16,123 nt of DNA, from NCBI GenBank assembly GCA_030638185.1, contig DAOWFD010000124.1:1-16123 (forward strand), given 5' to 3'. How positions within the stretch are numbered: position 1 is the stretch's first letter; every line of letters begins with the position of its first letter. Below are positions 8,321 to 15,260 of the stretch, one piece after another. The stretch comes from Candidatus Aegiribacteria sp. (GTDB lineage: Bacteria > Fermentibacterota > Fermentibacteria > Fermentibacterales > JCC-6). A program made the translations under genes and the position numbers. A model generated the notes under the pieces. The model was not told where the DNA came from. It saw only the letters and a program-made list of their open reading frames with translations, and searched no databases.

Positions 8321-9324
8321 TTCAGGATATAATCCACTATTGCTGAAATGGTTCTATATCCTGCTGAGTAAACTGATAATTTGGTTTTATGGGAATCAAA
8401 TATCGCAACCTCTTCTTTGTTCCGCAGTATCTGAAGTTTATTGCTATTGTGCAAAGCGGAATCTACTGCACCCAGTCTGCCCATAAAAAATGTAAATGAG
8501 GGGACTCCAAGTACTGCAGCCTCCCTGGTCATAGTACCGCCACCACCAATTACAACGTCACAGGTAAGAATGAGCTGGGGGCCGGGATAGACTTTTTCCG
8601 GGATGATGACTTCAGCTTTATGTATTCCGCCGACCAGTTCGTTCTGATCAGGTGTTCTGGGAATCCATATTAACTGCACCTCAGGATTATTCAACAGTTT
8701 TGCTAACAAGGCATCAAGAATTTCCTCGGCTTCAGGGTTATGGTAATGAGCAGTAGTTGCTGGTGGCCGGAGCAGAACCTTAATCTTATCATCTTTGAGT
8801 CCCAATTCAGCAGCGATTGATGGATCGGGTTCAACATTGTTCAGGTACAAGTTTTCCTTGAAGCCAGGGAAGAAGCTGACCTTGTCGGAATCTATTCCTG
8901 CTTCCCGGCATCTTTCTAATGTAATCACATCCGGTAGGAGAATCATTGAGCAGAATCTGTTGAACAATGATGGATTGACCCATTCATAATCGTACATGGT
9001 TATGCTTGGAACCTTCAGCATGGCAGATGTAAGTGGAAGTGCTCTGGATCCATGACCGAATGAAACATCCGCATGCCATTTCTTCATGGCTTTCCTCAGA
9101 GCAAAGGCTCGTCTGATTGTTCCTGTTACCTTACCGAAGGTGGAATTTCTGTAAAGACCTCCGACCTTGATGTAATCCAGGTTGTACAAATCTAGAAGCT
9201 CGCAGGTGGAAGATCTGTCTCTGGCAGTAAAAATGACAGTATGCCCACGCTGTGTCAGCTCCTCAGCTATGGGTTTAATAACAAGTACATGGGGAGCATT
9301 ATCGACATCGAACCAAATTCTCAT
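8317..9324 (-). CDS. DUF354 family protein, predicted GT-B glycosyltransferase
   Basis: This 335-residue protein matches the DUF354 pattern, a GT-B family related to UDP-sugar transferases and epimerases, found in archaeal and bacterial glycan loci. It begins MRIWFDVDNAPHV, has SFGHGSRALPL (88-98), and carries the glycine-rich VIGGGGTMTREAAVLGVPS (258-276) typical of the nucleotide-sugar site. I start it at ATG 9324, not the upstream in-frame ATG at 9378. The family opens exactly at MRIWFD, GGAG lies seven bases before it, and the longer form would only extend into the preceding gene. Start and upstream stop overlap as ATGA, so translation is probably coupled to the alpha/alpha-barrel gene. 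Its own stop is within the TTAA that also stops the convergent PaaK-like gene. Confidence 0.85.
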   Translation of the reverse strand: MRIWFDVDNAPHVLVIKPIAEELTQRGHTVIFTARDRSSTCELLDLYNLDYIKVGGLYRNSTFGKVTGTIRRAFALRKAMKKWHADVSFGHGSRALPLTSAMLKVPSITMYDYEWVNPSLFNRFCSMILLPDVITLERCREAGIDSDKVSFFPGFKENLYLNNVEPDPSIAAELGLKDDKIKVLLRPPATTAHYHNPEAEEILDALLAKLLNNPEVQLIWIPRTPDQNELVGGIHKAEVIIPEKVYPGPQLILTCDVVIGGGGTMTREAAVLGVPSFTFFMGRLGAVDSALHNSNKLQILRNKEEVAIFDSHKTKLSVYSAGYRTISAIVDYILN

Positions 9325-10529
9325 TTTTCTGCTCCAAGATATCTGCAAATTGCCTTGAACATCCAGCCTTGATTCCATCTGATGTGTATCATTCTTTTAG
9401 CGTATGATGAACTTCTCTGAAAGATAAAGCCCTGACGCTTAATGTCCCAGAGATCAGCGATTCCCTTTTGCAGGATACTTTCCACTATTTGCCCATTGTC
9501 CTGAGCAAACTGGCTCAATTCCATGAACGTTATTGCTCCCTGCGCGCAGCTATGCGGATCAAGAGGGTATTTGCTGTTATTGAAATACTTTGCTGTCCAG
9601 TCTTTTTCAAAGAGATTGTTCTTGTAATACTCCAATCCCTTTTCTATGGCTTCGTTGTAATCAGTTTTGTCCAGAATGTCTGAAATCGAGTTCAGTGTTT
9701 CAAGTACGAATCCGGTATGCAGATTATCAACCCATTGCCAGTGATCCGCTTCACCGTATATCCAGCTGCCATCAGCATTCTGTCTGCTTACCACGTAGTC
9801 ACATGCTCTTGTTGCCAGGGATCTGTACGAGTCAGCGTTGTTCTCGTCGAATTCTATAGCTCTCGCAAGGATTTTAGCAGCGAAGAGTGAAGCATTGAAT
9901 ACGCGAGTGTGATCTTTTGGCGAGTAGCTGAAACAAATGCCCGAGTCGTCCTCATGCACATTGAGGGTTTCAGAAGTGAATTTCGCGAGGTTCTTTGCAA
10001 CTACAGGATAGAACTTGCTCTTGCAGTGATGGAAAGCATCGAGTACGAAACTGGAGCATACAACAGTTGGGAACCATGCAGGTTGAAGGAAAGCTTTGCT
10101 CTGCCATGGGAAGTTGTAACCCCATGCGAATAGCTCGCTCTTTTCAAGTTCCTCCACTGAAATGTCATTCCTTATGGTTCTTGATGTTGAAAAAGTAGGT
10201 GTTCCATCAGGTTTTGAGGCAAGGCTGAGTATCATCTGCTGCAATTGCTCCGCGGTATCACCTGTATCCAATTCAGGCATGTAACTAAGTCCTGAGAGGA
10301 ATAGAGCCAAACCCTTTGGGTTCAGGCCAGGTGATATTAGAAGCAGTTTGCGAGGATTGAAGGGACATCTCTTGACTGCCTGGATTGTCGCTACGCGTAG
10401 AAAGCGTGAATGCTTCAAGAGAGGAGAGAGAAGCCTGCTATTCAGTCCATCGTATGGATCGTATCCTTTGAAATCTCTATCCTTTGCCCATTTCCAGATT
10501 GATTCAGCAATTCTGTGGAGGTCTTCCAT
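9321..10529 (-). CDS. Alpha/alpha-barrel (terpene-cyclase/heparinase-like toroid) protein
   Basis: A 402-residue soluble protein with regularly spaced amphipathic helices and aromatic-rich loops that suggest an (alpha/alpha)6 toroid. RQNADGSWIYGEADHWQWVD (249-268) resembles the QW-type repeat of prenyltransferase/squalene-cyclase folds and the aromatic pockets of polysaccharide-active barrels. DPHSCAQGAITF (324-335) and a C-terminal HIRWNQGWMFKA are further conserved-looking blocks. No signal peptide is visible. As I recall, such proteins neighbour bi-domain oxidoreductases and DUF354 proteins in exopolysaccharide clusters and are often mislabelled as delta-aminolevulinic acid dehydratase; I see no basis for that activity here. 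The start ATG shares one base with the oxidoreductase stop (TGATG), and its stop overlaps the DUF354 start. Catalytic residues and reaction are unknown. Confidence 0.7.
   Translation of the reverse strand: MEDLHRIAESIWKWAKDRDFKGYDPYDGLNSRLLSPLLKHSRFLRVATIQAVKRCPFNPRKLLLISPGLNPKGLALFLSGLSYMPELDTGDTAEQLQQMILSLASKPDGTPTFSTSRTIRNDISVEELEKSELFAWGYNFPWQSKAFLQPAWFPTVVCSSFVLDAFHHCKSKFYPVVAKNLAKFTSETLNVHEDDSGICFSYSPKDHTRVFNASLFAAKILARAIEFDENNADSYRSLATRACDYVVSRQNADGSWIYGEADHWQWVDNLHTGFVLETLNSISDILDKTDYNEAIEKGLEYYKNNLFEKDWTAKYFNNSKYPLDPHSCAQGAITFMELSQFAQDNGQIVESILQKGIADLWDIKRQGFIFQRSSSYAKRMIHIRWNQGWMFKAICRYLGAEK
9332..9335 (-). promoter_or_regulatory. Ribosome-binding site of the DUF354 gene
   Basis: GGAG on the minus strand, seven bases before ATG 9324, lies inside the end of the upstream gene. 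It settles the choice of 9324 over 9378. Confidence 0.6.
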
Positions 10530-12694
10530 CAGGTTAGCAGATCTCCGATACTGATATCTATAGCTTCTCCAGTTTCAAGGCTTTCAAGTACAGCAAAAGA
10601 GGCAAGTGTTGTTGCCAGCTGGGATTTCATGCTTATTGCAGGGTTACCGGTTTTGAGAGCAGTGATGAATTTAACGATCTCTTCAGCGTGGCCTTTGCCC
10701 TTGAATTTACTGATCTTCTTGGAGCTGCCGTAAAGCTCCAGTCGGTTGAAATTGTCGATAACCGCTGTTCTTCCTCCTCCGGTTATTTCGCATCGCTCTT
10801 TGGGCAGGGCTTTACCGCCTTCTGCGAAGTATCCGATTGAACCGACGGAACCATCCTCAAAAGTCAGGTTAATGACGATGTTGTCTTGTGGCTCAAGGGA
10901 TTCATCATCAGTGCTGATACAGAAGGCTTGTATTCTTGTTGGATTTGCATCAGCAAAGTATTGGAGCAGATCGATGAAATGGCAGACCTCACCCAGGATT
11001 CTTCCTCCGCCTTCAGAGGTCTGTGTCCAATGTTCTTTCGGTATATGTCCTGCGCTGATCCTGTAAAACATGGTCAGTGGTGGATGGTTGTTTCCGATGA
11101 AGTCCTTTGCGGTTACAGCTGCCTTTGAGAACCTGCGGTTGAAACCTACCTGAACTATGGAGTTCGAATTATTACAGGCTGCTGCGATTTCCTTCAGTTC
11201 TTCCTTTGTAAGACACAGAGGTTTTTCAACGAAAACGGATTTTCCAGCCTTTATAGCCTTAAGAACTGCATCAGCATGAGTGTTGTGCCTGGTTGCTACA
11301 ACGATTGCATCGGTTTCTGGGTCTTTGAGCATTTCATCGATGTTGCTTACAGCCTTTCTGAAACCCTTCTGGATACCGATATCGGAAGCAGTAAGGCCGC
11401 TTTTTGTGCAGATTGTTGAGAAGAATACTCTGTTGTCATTTTTCAGGGGCGGCAGTAGAAATGTCTGGGCGAAGGAACCTGGTCCCAGCATGCTTATACC
11501 TATAAGATCCTTGCTCAGTTTTTTCGATGATTCGGGGAGACTAACTGTGCCGGTTGATTCTCTCTCTTTATCAGGATACACTATAAGTATGCCACAGAAG
11601 GGTTCGCTTTTTGTGGCTATCATCTCGTAGGCACTTGGTGAATCTTTCAATGGTACAGTGTGGGTAGTCAGTTTTGATGGATCCAGTGACCCGTTTGCCA
11701 TGAGATCAAGAACAGCTTCCATGTTGCGGCCCTCGGTCCAGCGGACGTATGGGTATGGGTAGTCAATTCCACCTTCTTCGTAGGTTGGATCGTATCGACC
11801 CGGACCGTAAGAACAGGAAACAGCGAAGGATATTTCCTTCTTGAAATAGTCTTCACGGGGGAGGTCCATTCCAACTGCACCAACGACAATTACTCTTCCC
11901 TTTTTCCGTGTGATCTCACCCGCTAATTCTACAGGGTGATTGCTTGTGGTTCCTGCGCAGATGATAGTGATGTCTGCTCCCCTGCCCCTTGTAAAATCGC
12001 TTATCAGAGCTGCCGTACTGTCTTTTCCTGAAACTGAAGCGGCATCAACGGATTCACTTTCAAGAGCAAGTTTTACCTGGTCTTCATCAAGGTCTATTCC
12101 GAATATCCTGCATCCGTTGGCTTTCAGAATCTGCGCAGCAAGCTGTCCAATTATTCCTAGGCCTATTACAACAGCTGTTTCACCTATGGTCGGCTCTGCC
12201 AGTCTAACACCCTGAAGAGCAATAGAGGCTATTGTAGTGTAAGCTGCATTTTTCGGTGATACTCCCTTGGGAAGTTTTACAACAAGATTGGCTGGAATCA
12301 CCGCTTCATCAGCGTGATTCGCATAACCTCCTCCGGCACACGCAACTATATTGCCGACTTTCAGGTTACCTGTATTATTTGAAATTTCGATGATCTCTCC
12401 ACACAGGCTGTATCCCAGGGGTTGCGCGCCCTCAAGTTTTGATTTTACTTTTATTATTGTGTTCTTCAAACCAAGTGTTTTTGCCATCTGCAATGCCTGC
12501 ATTGCCTGGGCTGGTTTCGCCTTTGCTTTACCTATCAGGGATTTCTTGCCGGTTATAACTTTGCCACCTTCAGTGCCAGGGCTGATGGCGGAGTAAAACG
12601 TCCTGATCCTTACGAACCCATCTGCAATTACGGGATCAGGGGCATCGAATACGGTTACCAAACCATCACTGAGCTTTTGTCCCAGTATTTTCAA
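10529..12694 (-). CDS. Bi-domain oxidoreductase: MDR dehydrogenase fused to Gfo/Idh/MocA
   Basis: A 721-residue fusion. Residues 1-375 are a medium-chain dehydrogenase/reductase with a Rossmann loop VIGLGIIG (176-183). Residues 397-721 are a Gfo/Idh/MocA sugar oxidoreductase with LGPGSFAQ (403-410), FVEKPL (488-493) and GGGRILGEVCHFID (562-575), including the likely catalytic His572. This known fusion sits in polysaccharide loci and probably acts on nucleotide sugars. The N-terminal half lacks the usual zinc ligands: SAISPGTE (35-42) replaces the GxCGxD region and LGYSLCGE (93-100) replaces GHE. The start is TTG at 12694, not the far-upstream codon at 12970. GGAGGA lies six bases before it, and MKILGQKLSDG is the family's normal N-terminus; the 92 residues upstream look non-coding. 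The gene ends one base into the alpha/alpha-barrel gene. Confidence 0.87.
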   Translation of the reverse strand: MKILGQKLSDGLVTVFDAPDPVIADGFVRIRTFYSAISPGTEGGKVITGKKSLIGKAKAKPAQAMQALQMAKTLGLKNTIIKVKSKLEGAQPLGYSLCGEIIEISNNTGNLKVGNIVACAGGGYANHADEAVIPANLVVKLPKGVSPKNAAYTTIASIALQGVRLAEPTIGETAVVIGLGIIGQLAAQILKANGCRIFGIDLDEDQVKLALESESVDAASVSGKDSTAALISDFTRGRGADITIICAGTTSNHPVELAGEITRKKGRVIVVGAVGMDLPREDYFKKEISFAVSCSYGPGRYDPTYEEGGIDYPYPYVRWTEGRNMEAVLDLMANGSLDPSKLTTHTVPLKDSPSAYEMIATKSEPFCGILIVYPDKERESTGTVSLPESSKKLSKDLIGISMLGPGSFAQTFLLPPLKNDNRVFFSTICTKSGLTASDIGIQKGFRKAVSNIDEMLKDPETDAIVVATRHNTHADAVLKAIKAGKSVFVEKPLCLTKEELKEIAAACNNSNSIVQVGFNRRFSKAAVTAKDFIGNNHPPLTMFYRISAGHIPKEHWTQTSEGGGRILGEVCHFIDLLQYFADANPTRIQAFCISTDDESLEPQDNIVINLTFEDGSVGSIGYFAEGGKALPKERCEITGGGRTAVIDNFNRLELYGSSKKISKFKGKGHAEEIVKFITALKTGNPAISMKSQLATTLASFAVLESLETGEAIDISIGDLLT

Positions 12695-12700
12695 GAGGAT

Positions 12701-12706
12701 TCCTCC
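12701..12706 (-). promoter_or_regulatory. Strong ribosome-binding site deciding the TTG start of the bi-domain oxidoreductase
   Basis: GGAGGA on the minus strand, six bases before TTG 12694. An in-frame ATG at 12712 overlaps this site and has none of its own, so TTG is preferred. The rest of the gap 12695-12830 may hold a promoter, but I could not single out a convincing one. Confidence 0.65.
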
Positions 12707-12830
12707 ATCCATTTCAATCCAATATGTAGTACGAAACATTAAACTGAAGCGTGATTTGTGCAAACCTGACTGAATTTCAACAAGCAACCTGTATTGTATG
12801 AAAAACTCTGATGCAAAATGGAGTTCTGGA

Positions 12831-13421
12831 TCAGTGGGTTGAAATATCTGTATCTGTAACGAAGTATTCCATGGACGGGCCGTACAGAATGCTGAAGAAA
12901 AGAAAGTTACTGTCCGGTGAAAGAACAGCCATGTCAAGAACCGGCAGGGCGAATATCGGTGCGCACTCACCCCCGAACCAGGTTAACTCTCTTTCTTCAT
13001 GCCACAGCTCTTCGCCGGTGGCGGCTCTGACAATTCTCATTTCAACTGGAACCAGAGGTGACTGTTCCAGGTACTCTTCAAAATTAATACATGCGTTATA
13101 CATGAATTCAAGATCAACTTCCGAGGCATCGACCTCAAGCAAATACGTGGCAGTTCCATCCTGAATGCTCTGCATGCAGGATACCACTATTCCCGTGTCC
13201 AGCAGAGCTGAAGGTGGAGAAGAAACTGCCCATGAGGAATCACAGGTGATTTGCATAAGCCGGTATTCATACTCTGCGGCAAGATCGTGATATATGGTTT
13301 CATGAACTACTGCAGTGTCTGACTGCCAGCCGAGGAATTGTACGGATGGCTGCGTAACCGCGATTCTGGGCCACTGTTCCGGTGTTACAATCAATAACGT
13401 TAGCAGCAGTACATTCATCAT
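12831..13421 (-). CDS. Hypothetical protein, probably secreted or membrane-anchored
   Basis: I do not recognise this 196-residue protein. With the start at 13421 it opens with a hydrophobic segment, NVLLLTLLIV (residues 3-12), then PEQWPRIAV, followed by an acidic, beta-rich body with three scattered cysteines and a C-terminal SNFLFFSILYG. The segment could be a signal peptide or anchor, but its n-region carries no positive charge from this start. The in-frame ATGs at 13457 and 13475 would add RRKWR and make a better signal. I chose 13421 because AAGGA lies eight bases before it. The longest frame, from 13592, runs into the ATPase relic and is not credible. The gene is 136 bases upstream of the bi-domain oxidoreductase on the same strand; whether it belongs to the glycan locus is open. 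Confidence 0.55.
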   Translation of the reverse strand: MMNVLLLTLLIVTPEQWPRIAVTQPSVQFLGWQSDTAVVHETIYHDLAAEYEYRLMQITCDSSWAVSSPPSALLDTGIVVSCMQSIQDGTATYLLEVDASEVDLEFMYNACINFEEYLEQSPLVPVEMRIVRAATGEELWHEERELTWFGGECAPIFALPVLDMAVLSPDSNFLFFSILYGPSMEYFVTDTDISTH

Positions 13422-13494
13422 TCTCCACTTCCTTCTGAACACGGGAGAGGCTGTCATCTCCCAAGTGGTCTTCATACTGATCAATAATAGCTGT

Positions 13495-13706
13495 CTATGT
13501 GTCAGAAATCCGTTCTCCTGACATCCCGCCAGCGCAATATAATGGCAAATACTCCAGTTTCTGTTCTGGAAGGTTCTTATATGTACCGTCATACAAAACC
13601 AGTCCCCGGGGACAGTTGGTATACTTTTGCAGCAGCATGTGAAGGCTTTTCAGGCTTCCGGCTGCTCCGGACTTAACCTCAATTGGATAGATTTTCCCGT
13701 TGAATG
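13495..13706 (-). pseudogene. C-terminal relic of a DUF4143 AAA+ ATPase
   Basis: Read on the minus strand, this stretch encodes about 62 residues matching the last part of the ATPase at 15261-16123, including YPIEVKSG, the ExK part of the nuclease-like domain. Two residues differ (Pro to Thr, Ser to Cys), with one silent change. After GGMS the sequence diverges to GERISDT and stops at TAG 13495-13497. Upstream the homology ends abruptly at 13706, and an in-frame TGA lies at 13714-13716, with no start codon or ATPase domain. It is a dead fragment, either left by loss of a gene copy or created by duplication around the ATPase at 14004-15164. Confidence 0.85.
13520..13706 (+). repeat. 187-bp direct repeat, left copy
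   Basis: By direct comparison this matches 15280-15466 at 184 of 187 bases. The differences are at 13536, 13620 and 13696. Copies are in the same orientation, 1760 bases apart, and enclose the whole plus-strand ATPase gene and both palindromic elements. Confidence 0.95.
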
Positions 13707-13960
13707 TAGAATGTCAAGGGTCATTAGCCATACCTGATCCAAAGTAATCTCGGTATTTGAACGGATGCCGTTCCAGGAGATGTGCCGGGAAACACGGCTG
13801 CCCGGACGTGCCGTATTCCCTCTGACTCCGGTCATCAAGTCGTGGTGAAGATCCAGAATAAGATCCAGGCTTAACGTACCGGAGCTTCTTCCCGGTCAGG
13901 GGCTTATCACTTTGATAGTCGGGATAATACTGACGGATATTCCTGGGTGTTGGAGAAAAC
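13707..13960. other. Gene-free stretch between the ATPase relic and the intact ATPase
   Basis: I see no gene I can support here. Minus-strand frames are open (for example 13714-14079) but match no family I recognise and run into the ATPase start region in antisense, so they look like chance frames or decayed sequence. Near the right end, TTGATA (13912-13917), 18 bases, GATATT (13936-13941) is a possible plus-strand promoter for the ATPase, with GGAG at 13952-13955 as a ribosome site. Confidence 0.4.
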
Positions 13961-14026
13961 ATGAACCTTGCAAATCGGGGAGTTATACTCCATATTTGCA
14001 AGTATGATACACAGAAGGATAACTGA
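13961..14026 (+). CDS. Candidate 21-codon leader ORF overlapping the ATPase start
   Basis: ATG 13961 follows GGAG by five bases, a better ribosome site than any start of the ATPase itself has. The 21-residue frame (MNLANRGVILHICKYD, then TQKDN) runs through the whole palindrome and stops at TGA 14024-14026, 20 bases past the ATPase ATG at 14004 in another frame. The matching frame of the downstream palindrome copy is also open (15166-15264) and similar: NLAN-G, a leucine and K-x-D are kept. It could be a leader peptide that opens the hairpin, or an accident of the palindrome. Confidence 0.3.
   Translation: MNLANRGVILHICKYDTQKDN
13962..14008 (+). repeat. 47-bp palindromic element, copy A
   Basis: CTTGCAAAT (13967-13975) pairs perfectly with ATTTGCAAG (13994-14002), and inside it GGAGT (13979-13983) pairs with ACTCC (13987-13991) around the loop TAT. 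It ends one base before the likely ATPase start at 14004. It matches the element at 15167-15213 at 37 of 47 bases. It could act as an operator, an RNA hairpin masking the start, or a repeat that travels with this gene family. Confidence 0.85.
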
Positions 14027-15164
14027 AGAGCTGCAAAGCAGGCTGAAAGAGGTTCCGGCGGTGGTGCTTCTGGGACCAAGACAGACAGGCAAGACCACTC
14101 TCGCCCTGAGCGTGGCGGACAAATGCACCTCCGTCTATCTTGATCTGGAATCCGAACAGGATAAAGCCAAACTTACAGAAGCGGAATTGTATCTGGGCAT
14201 GCATACCGACAAACTTGTCATCCTTGACGAGATCCATCGAACTCCTGATCTGTTTCCAACTCTAAGAGGTATGATCGACCGCTCCAGAAAACCCGGGATG
14301 TATCTGCTTCTTGGATCAGCGTCACTGGAAATGCTCCGGCAGTCGGGAGAAACGCTGGCCGGACGGGTCAGCTACATGGAACTCGATCCGCTTGATATTC
14401 TGGAAACTAATACTGACGATGGAAATGCTGATCCCCTCTGGCTGCGTGGTGGTTTTCCCGACAGCTATCTGTCAAAGAGCAATGAAGCCAGCCTCAGATG
14501 GAGAAGAGACTTCATCAGATCCTATCTGGAGAGAGACATCCCACAGTTCGGCCCCAGGATCCCCGCTGAAAGACTTCGCCGGTTCTGGACTATGCTTGCC
14601 CACAACCAGGGAGGACTGCTGAACACAGCGGCTCTTGCCAGAAACATGGGAGTGGATGTTAAAACTGCTTCAGGGTACATTGATCTGCTGGTTGATCTGC
14701 TCCTTGTCAGAAGACTCCAGCCCTGGTTTGCAAACACCCGTAAGCGGCTGGTTAAATCCCCGAAGGTATATGTTCGGGACAGCGGCATTGTTCACGGACT
14801 GCTGGCCATAGAAAACATGGAGTCTCTTTTCTCGCATCCTGTTGTGGGAATGAGCTGGGAGGGTTTCGTGATCGAGCAGCTTGTCTCAGTGACCTCGGGC
14901 AGAGCCGAACCGTACTTCTACCGAACCTCCGCCGGGGCTGAAGTAGATCTGCTGCTTGTTTTCCCCGACGGTGATAAATGGGCCATTGAGATAAAGAGAA
15001 GCCTTTCTCCCAAACCTGGAAAGGGATTTTTCCACTCCTGTGACGACATTCAGCCTGCAAAGAGGTTTATCGTTTATCCCGGCGGGGGGAAGTATCCCAT
15101 AGGCGCTGATATTCTAGTAATATCTCCTGTGGATCTTTGTGACGAACTGAAAAACTCCCTGTGA
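14004..15164 (+). CDS. DUF4143-type AAA+ ATPase
   Basis: A 386-residue ATPase of the AAA_14/DUF4143 family, common, patchily distributed proteins of unknown cellular role. The N-terminal P-loop domain shows Walker A GPRQTGKTT (24-32), Walker B LVILDEIH (71-78) and a sensor-like GSAS (104-107). A helix-turn-helix-like middle follows (LLNTAALARNMGVDVKTASGY). The C-terminal DUF4143 domain has WEGFVIEQL (285-293) and AEVDLLL...WAIEIKRS, the D-ExK arrangement of nuclease-like folds (Asp315, Glu329, Lys331). I use ATG 14004, since the family normally begins just before MIHRRI. TTG 13968 would add 12 residues encoded by the palindrome and is 12 bases from GGAG. The gene is more G+C-rich than the glycan genes and tightly flanked by two palindromic elements, suggesting separate acquisition. 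Confidence 0.88.
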   Translation: MIHRRITEELQSRLKEVPAVVLLGPRQTGKTTLALSVADKCTSVYLDLESEQDKAKLTEAELYLGMHTDKLVILDEIHRTPDLFPTLRGMIDRSRKPGMYLLLGSASLEMLRQSGETLAGRVSYMELDPLDILETNTDDGNADPLWLRGGFPDSYLSKSNEASLRWRRDFIRSYLERDIPQFGPRIPAERLRRFWTMLAHNQGGLLNTAALARNMGVDVKTASGYIDLLVDLLLVRRLQPWFANTRKRLVKSPKVYVRDSGIVHGLLAIENMESLFSHPVVGMSWEGFVIEQLVSVTSGRAEPYFYRTSAGAEVDLLLVFPDGDKWAIEIKRSLSPKPGKGFFHSCDDIQPAKRFIVYPGGGKYPIGADILVISPVDLCDELKNSL

Positions 15165-15166
15165 AT

Positions 15167-15213
15167 TGAACCTTGCAAATCAAGGAATACTACTCCTGTT
15201 TTTCAAGGATGAT
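15167..15213 (+). repeat. 47-bp palindromic element, copy B (degenerate)
   Basis: This begins three bases after the ATPase stop. The first 15 bases equal copy A exactly. CCTTGCAAA (15171-15179) pairs 8 of 9 with TTTTCAAGG (15200-15208), and AGGA (15183-15186) pairs with TCCT (15194-15197). It ends in an ATG at the same position as the ATPase ATG in copy A, so it may be the vestigial start of another family member. Lying between two convergent genes, it might also slow transcription, but no T run follows it. Confidence 0.75.
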
Positions 15214-15260
15214 GTGGGTACCCGCTACAAGGGGAAGGTCCTAACGGAAGTACGCAACTC

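Noticed and set aside
12695..12970. A 92-residue N-terminal extension of the bi-domain oxidoreductase
   Set aside because: It matches nothing in the family and overlaps the end of the gene at 12831-13421. A strong GGAGGA site marks TTG 12694 as the start.
13422..13592. N-terminal extension of the hypothetical protein to 13592
   Set aside because: It runs through the ATPase relic in another frame. Better-supported starts lie at or near 13421.
13714..14079. A 121-residue minus-strand frame
   Set aside because: It is antisense to the ATPase start and the palindrome, has no recognisable family and no clear ribosome site. It is probably a chance frame.
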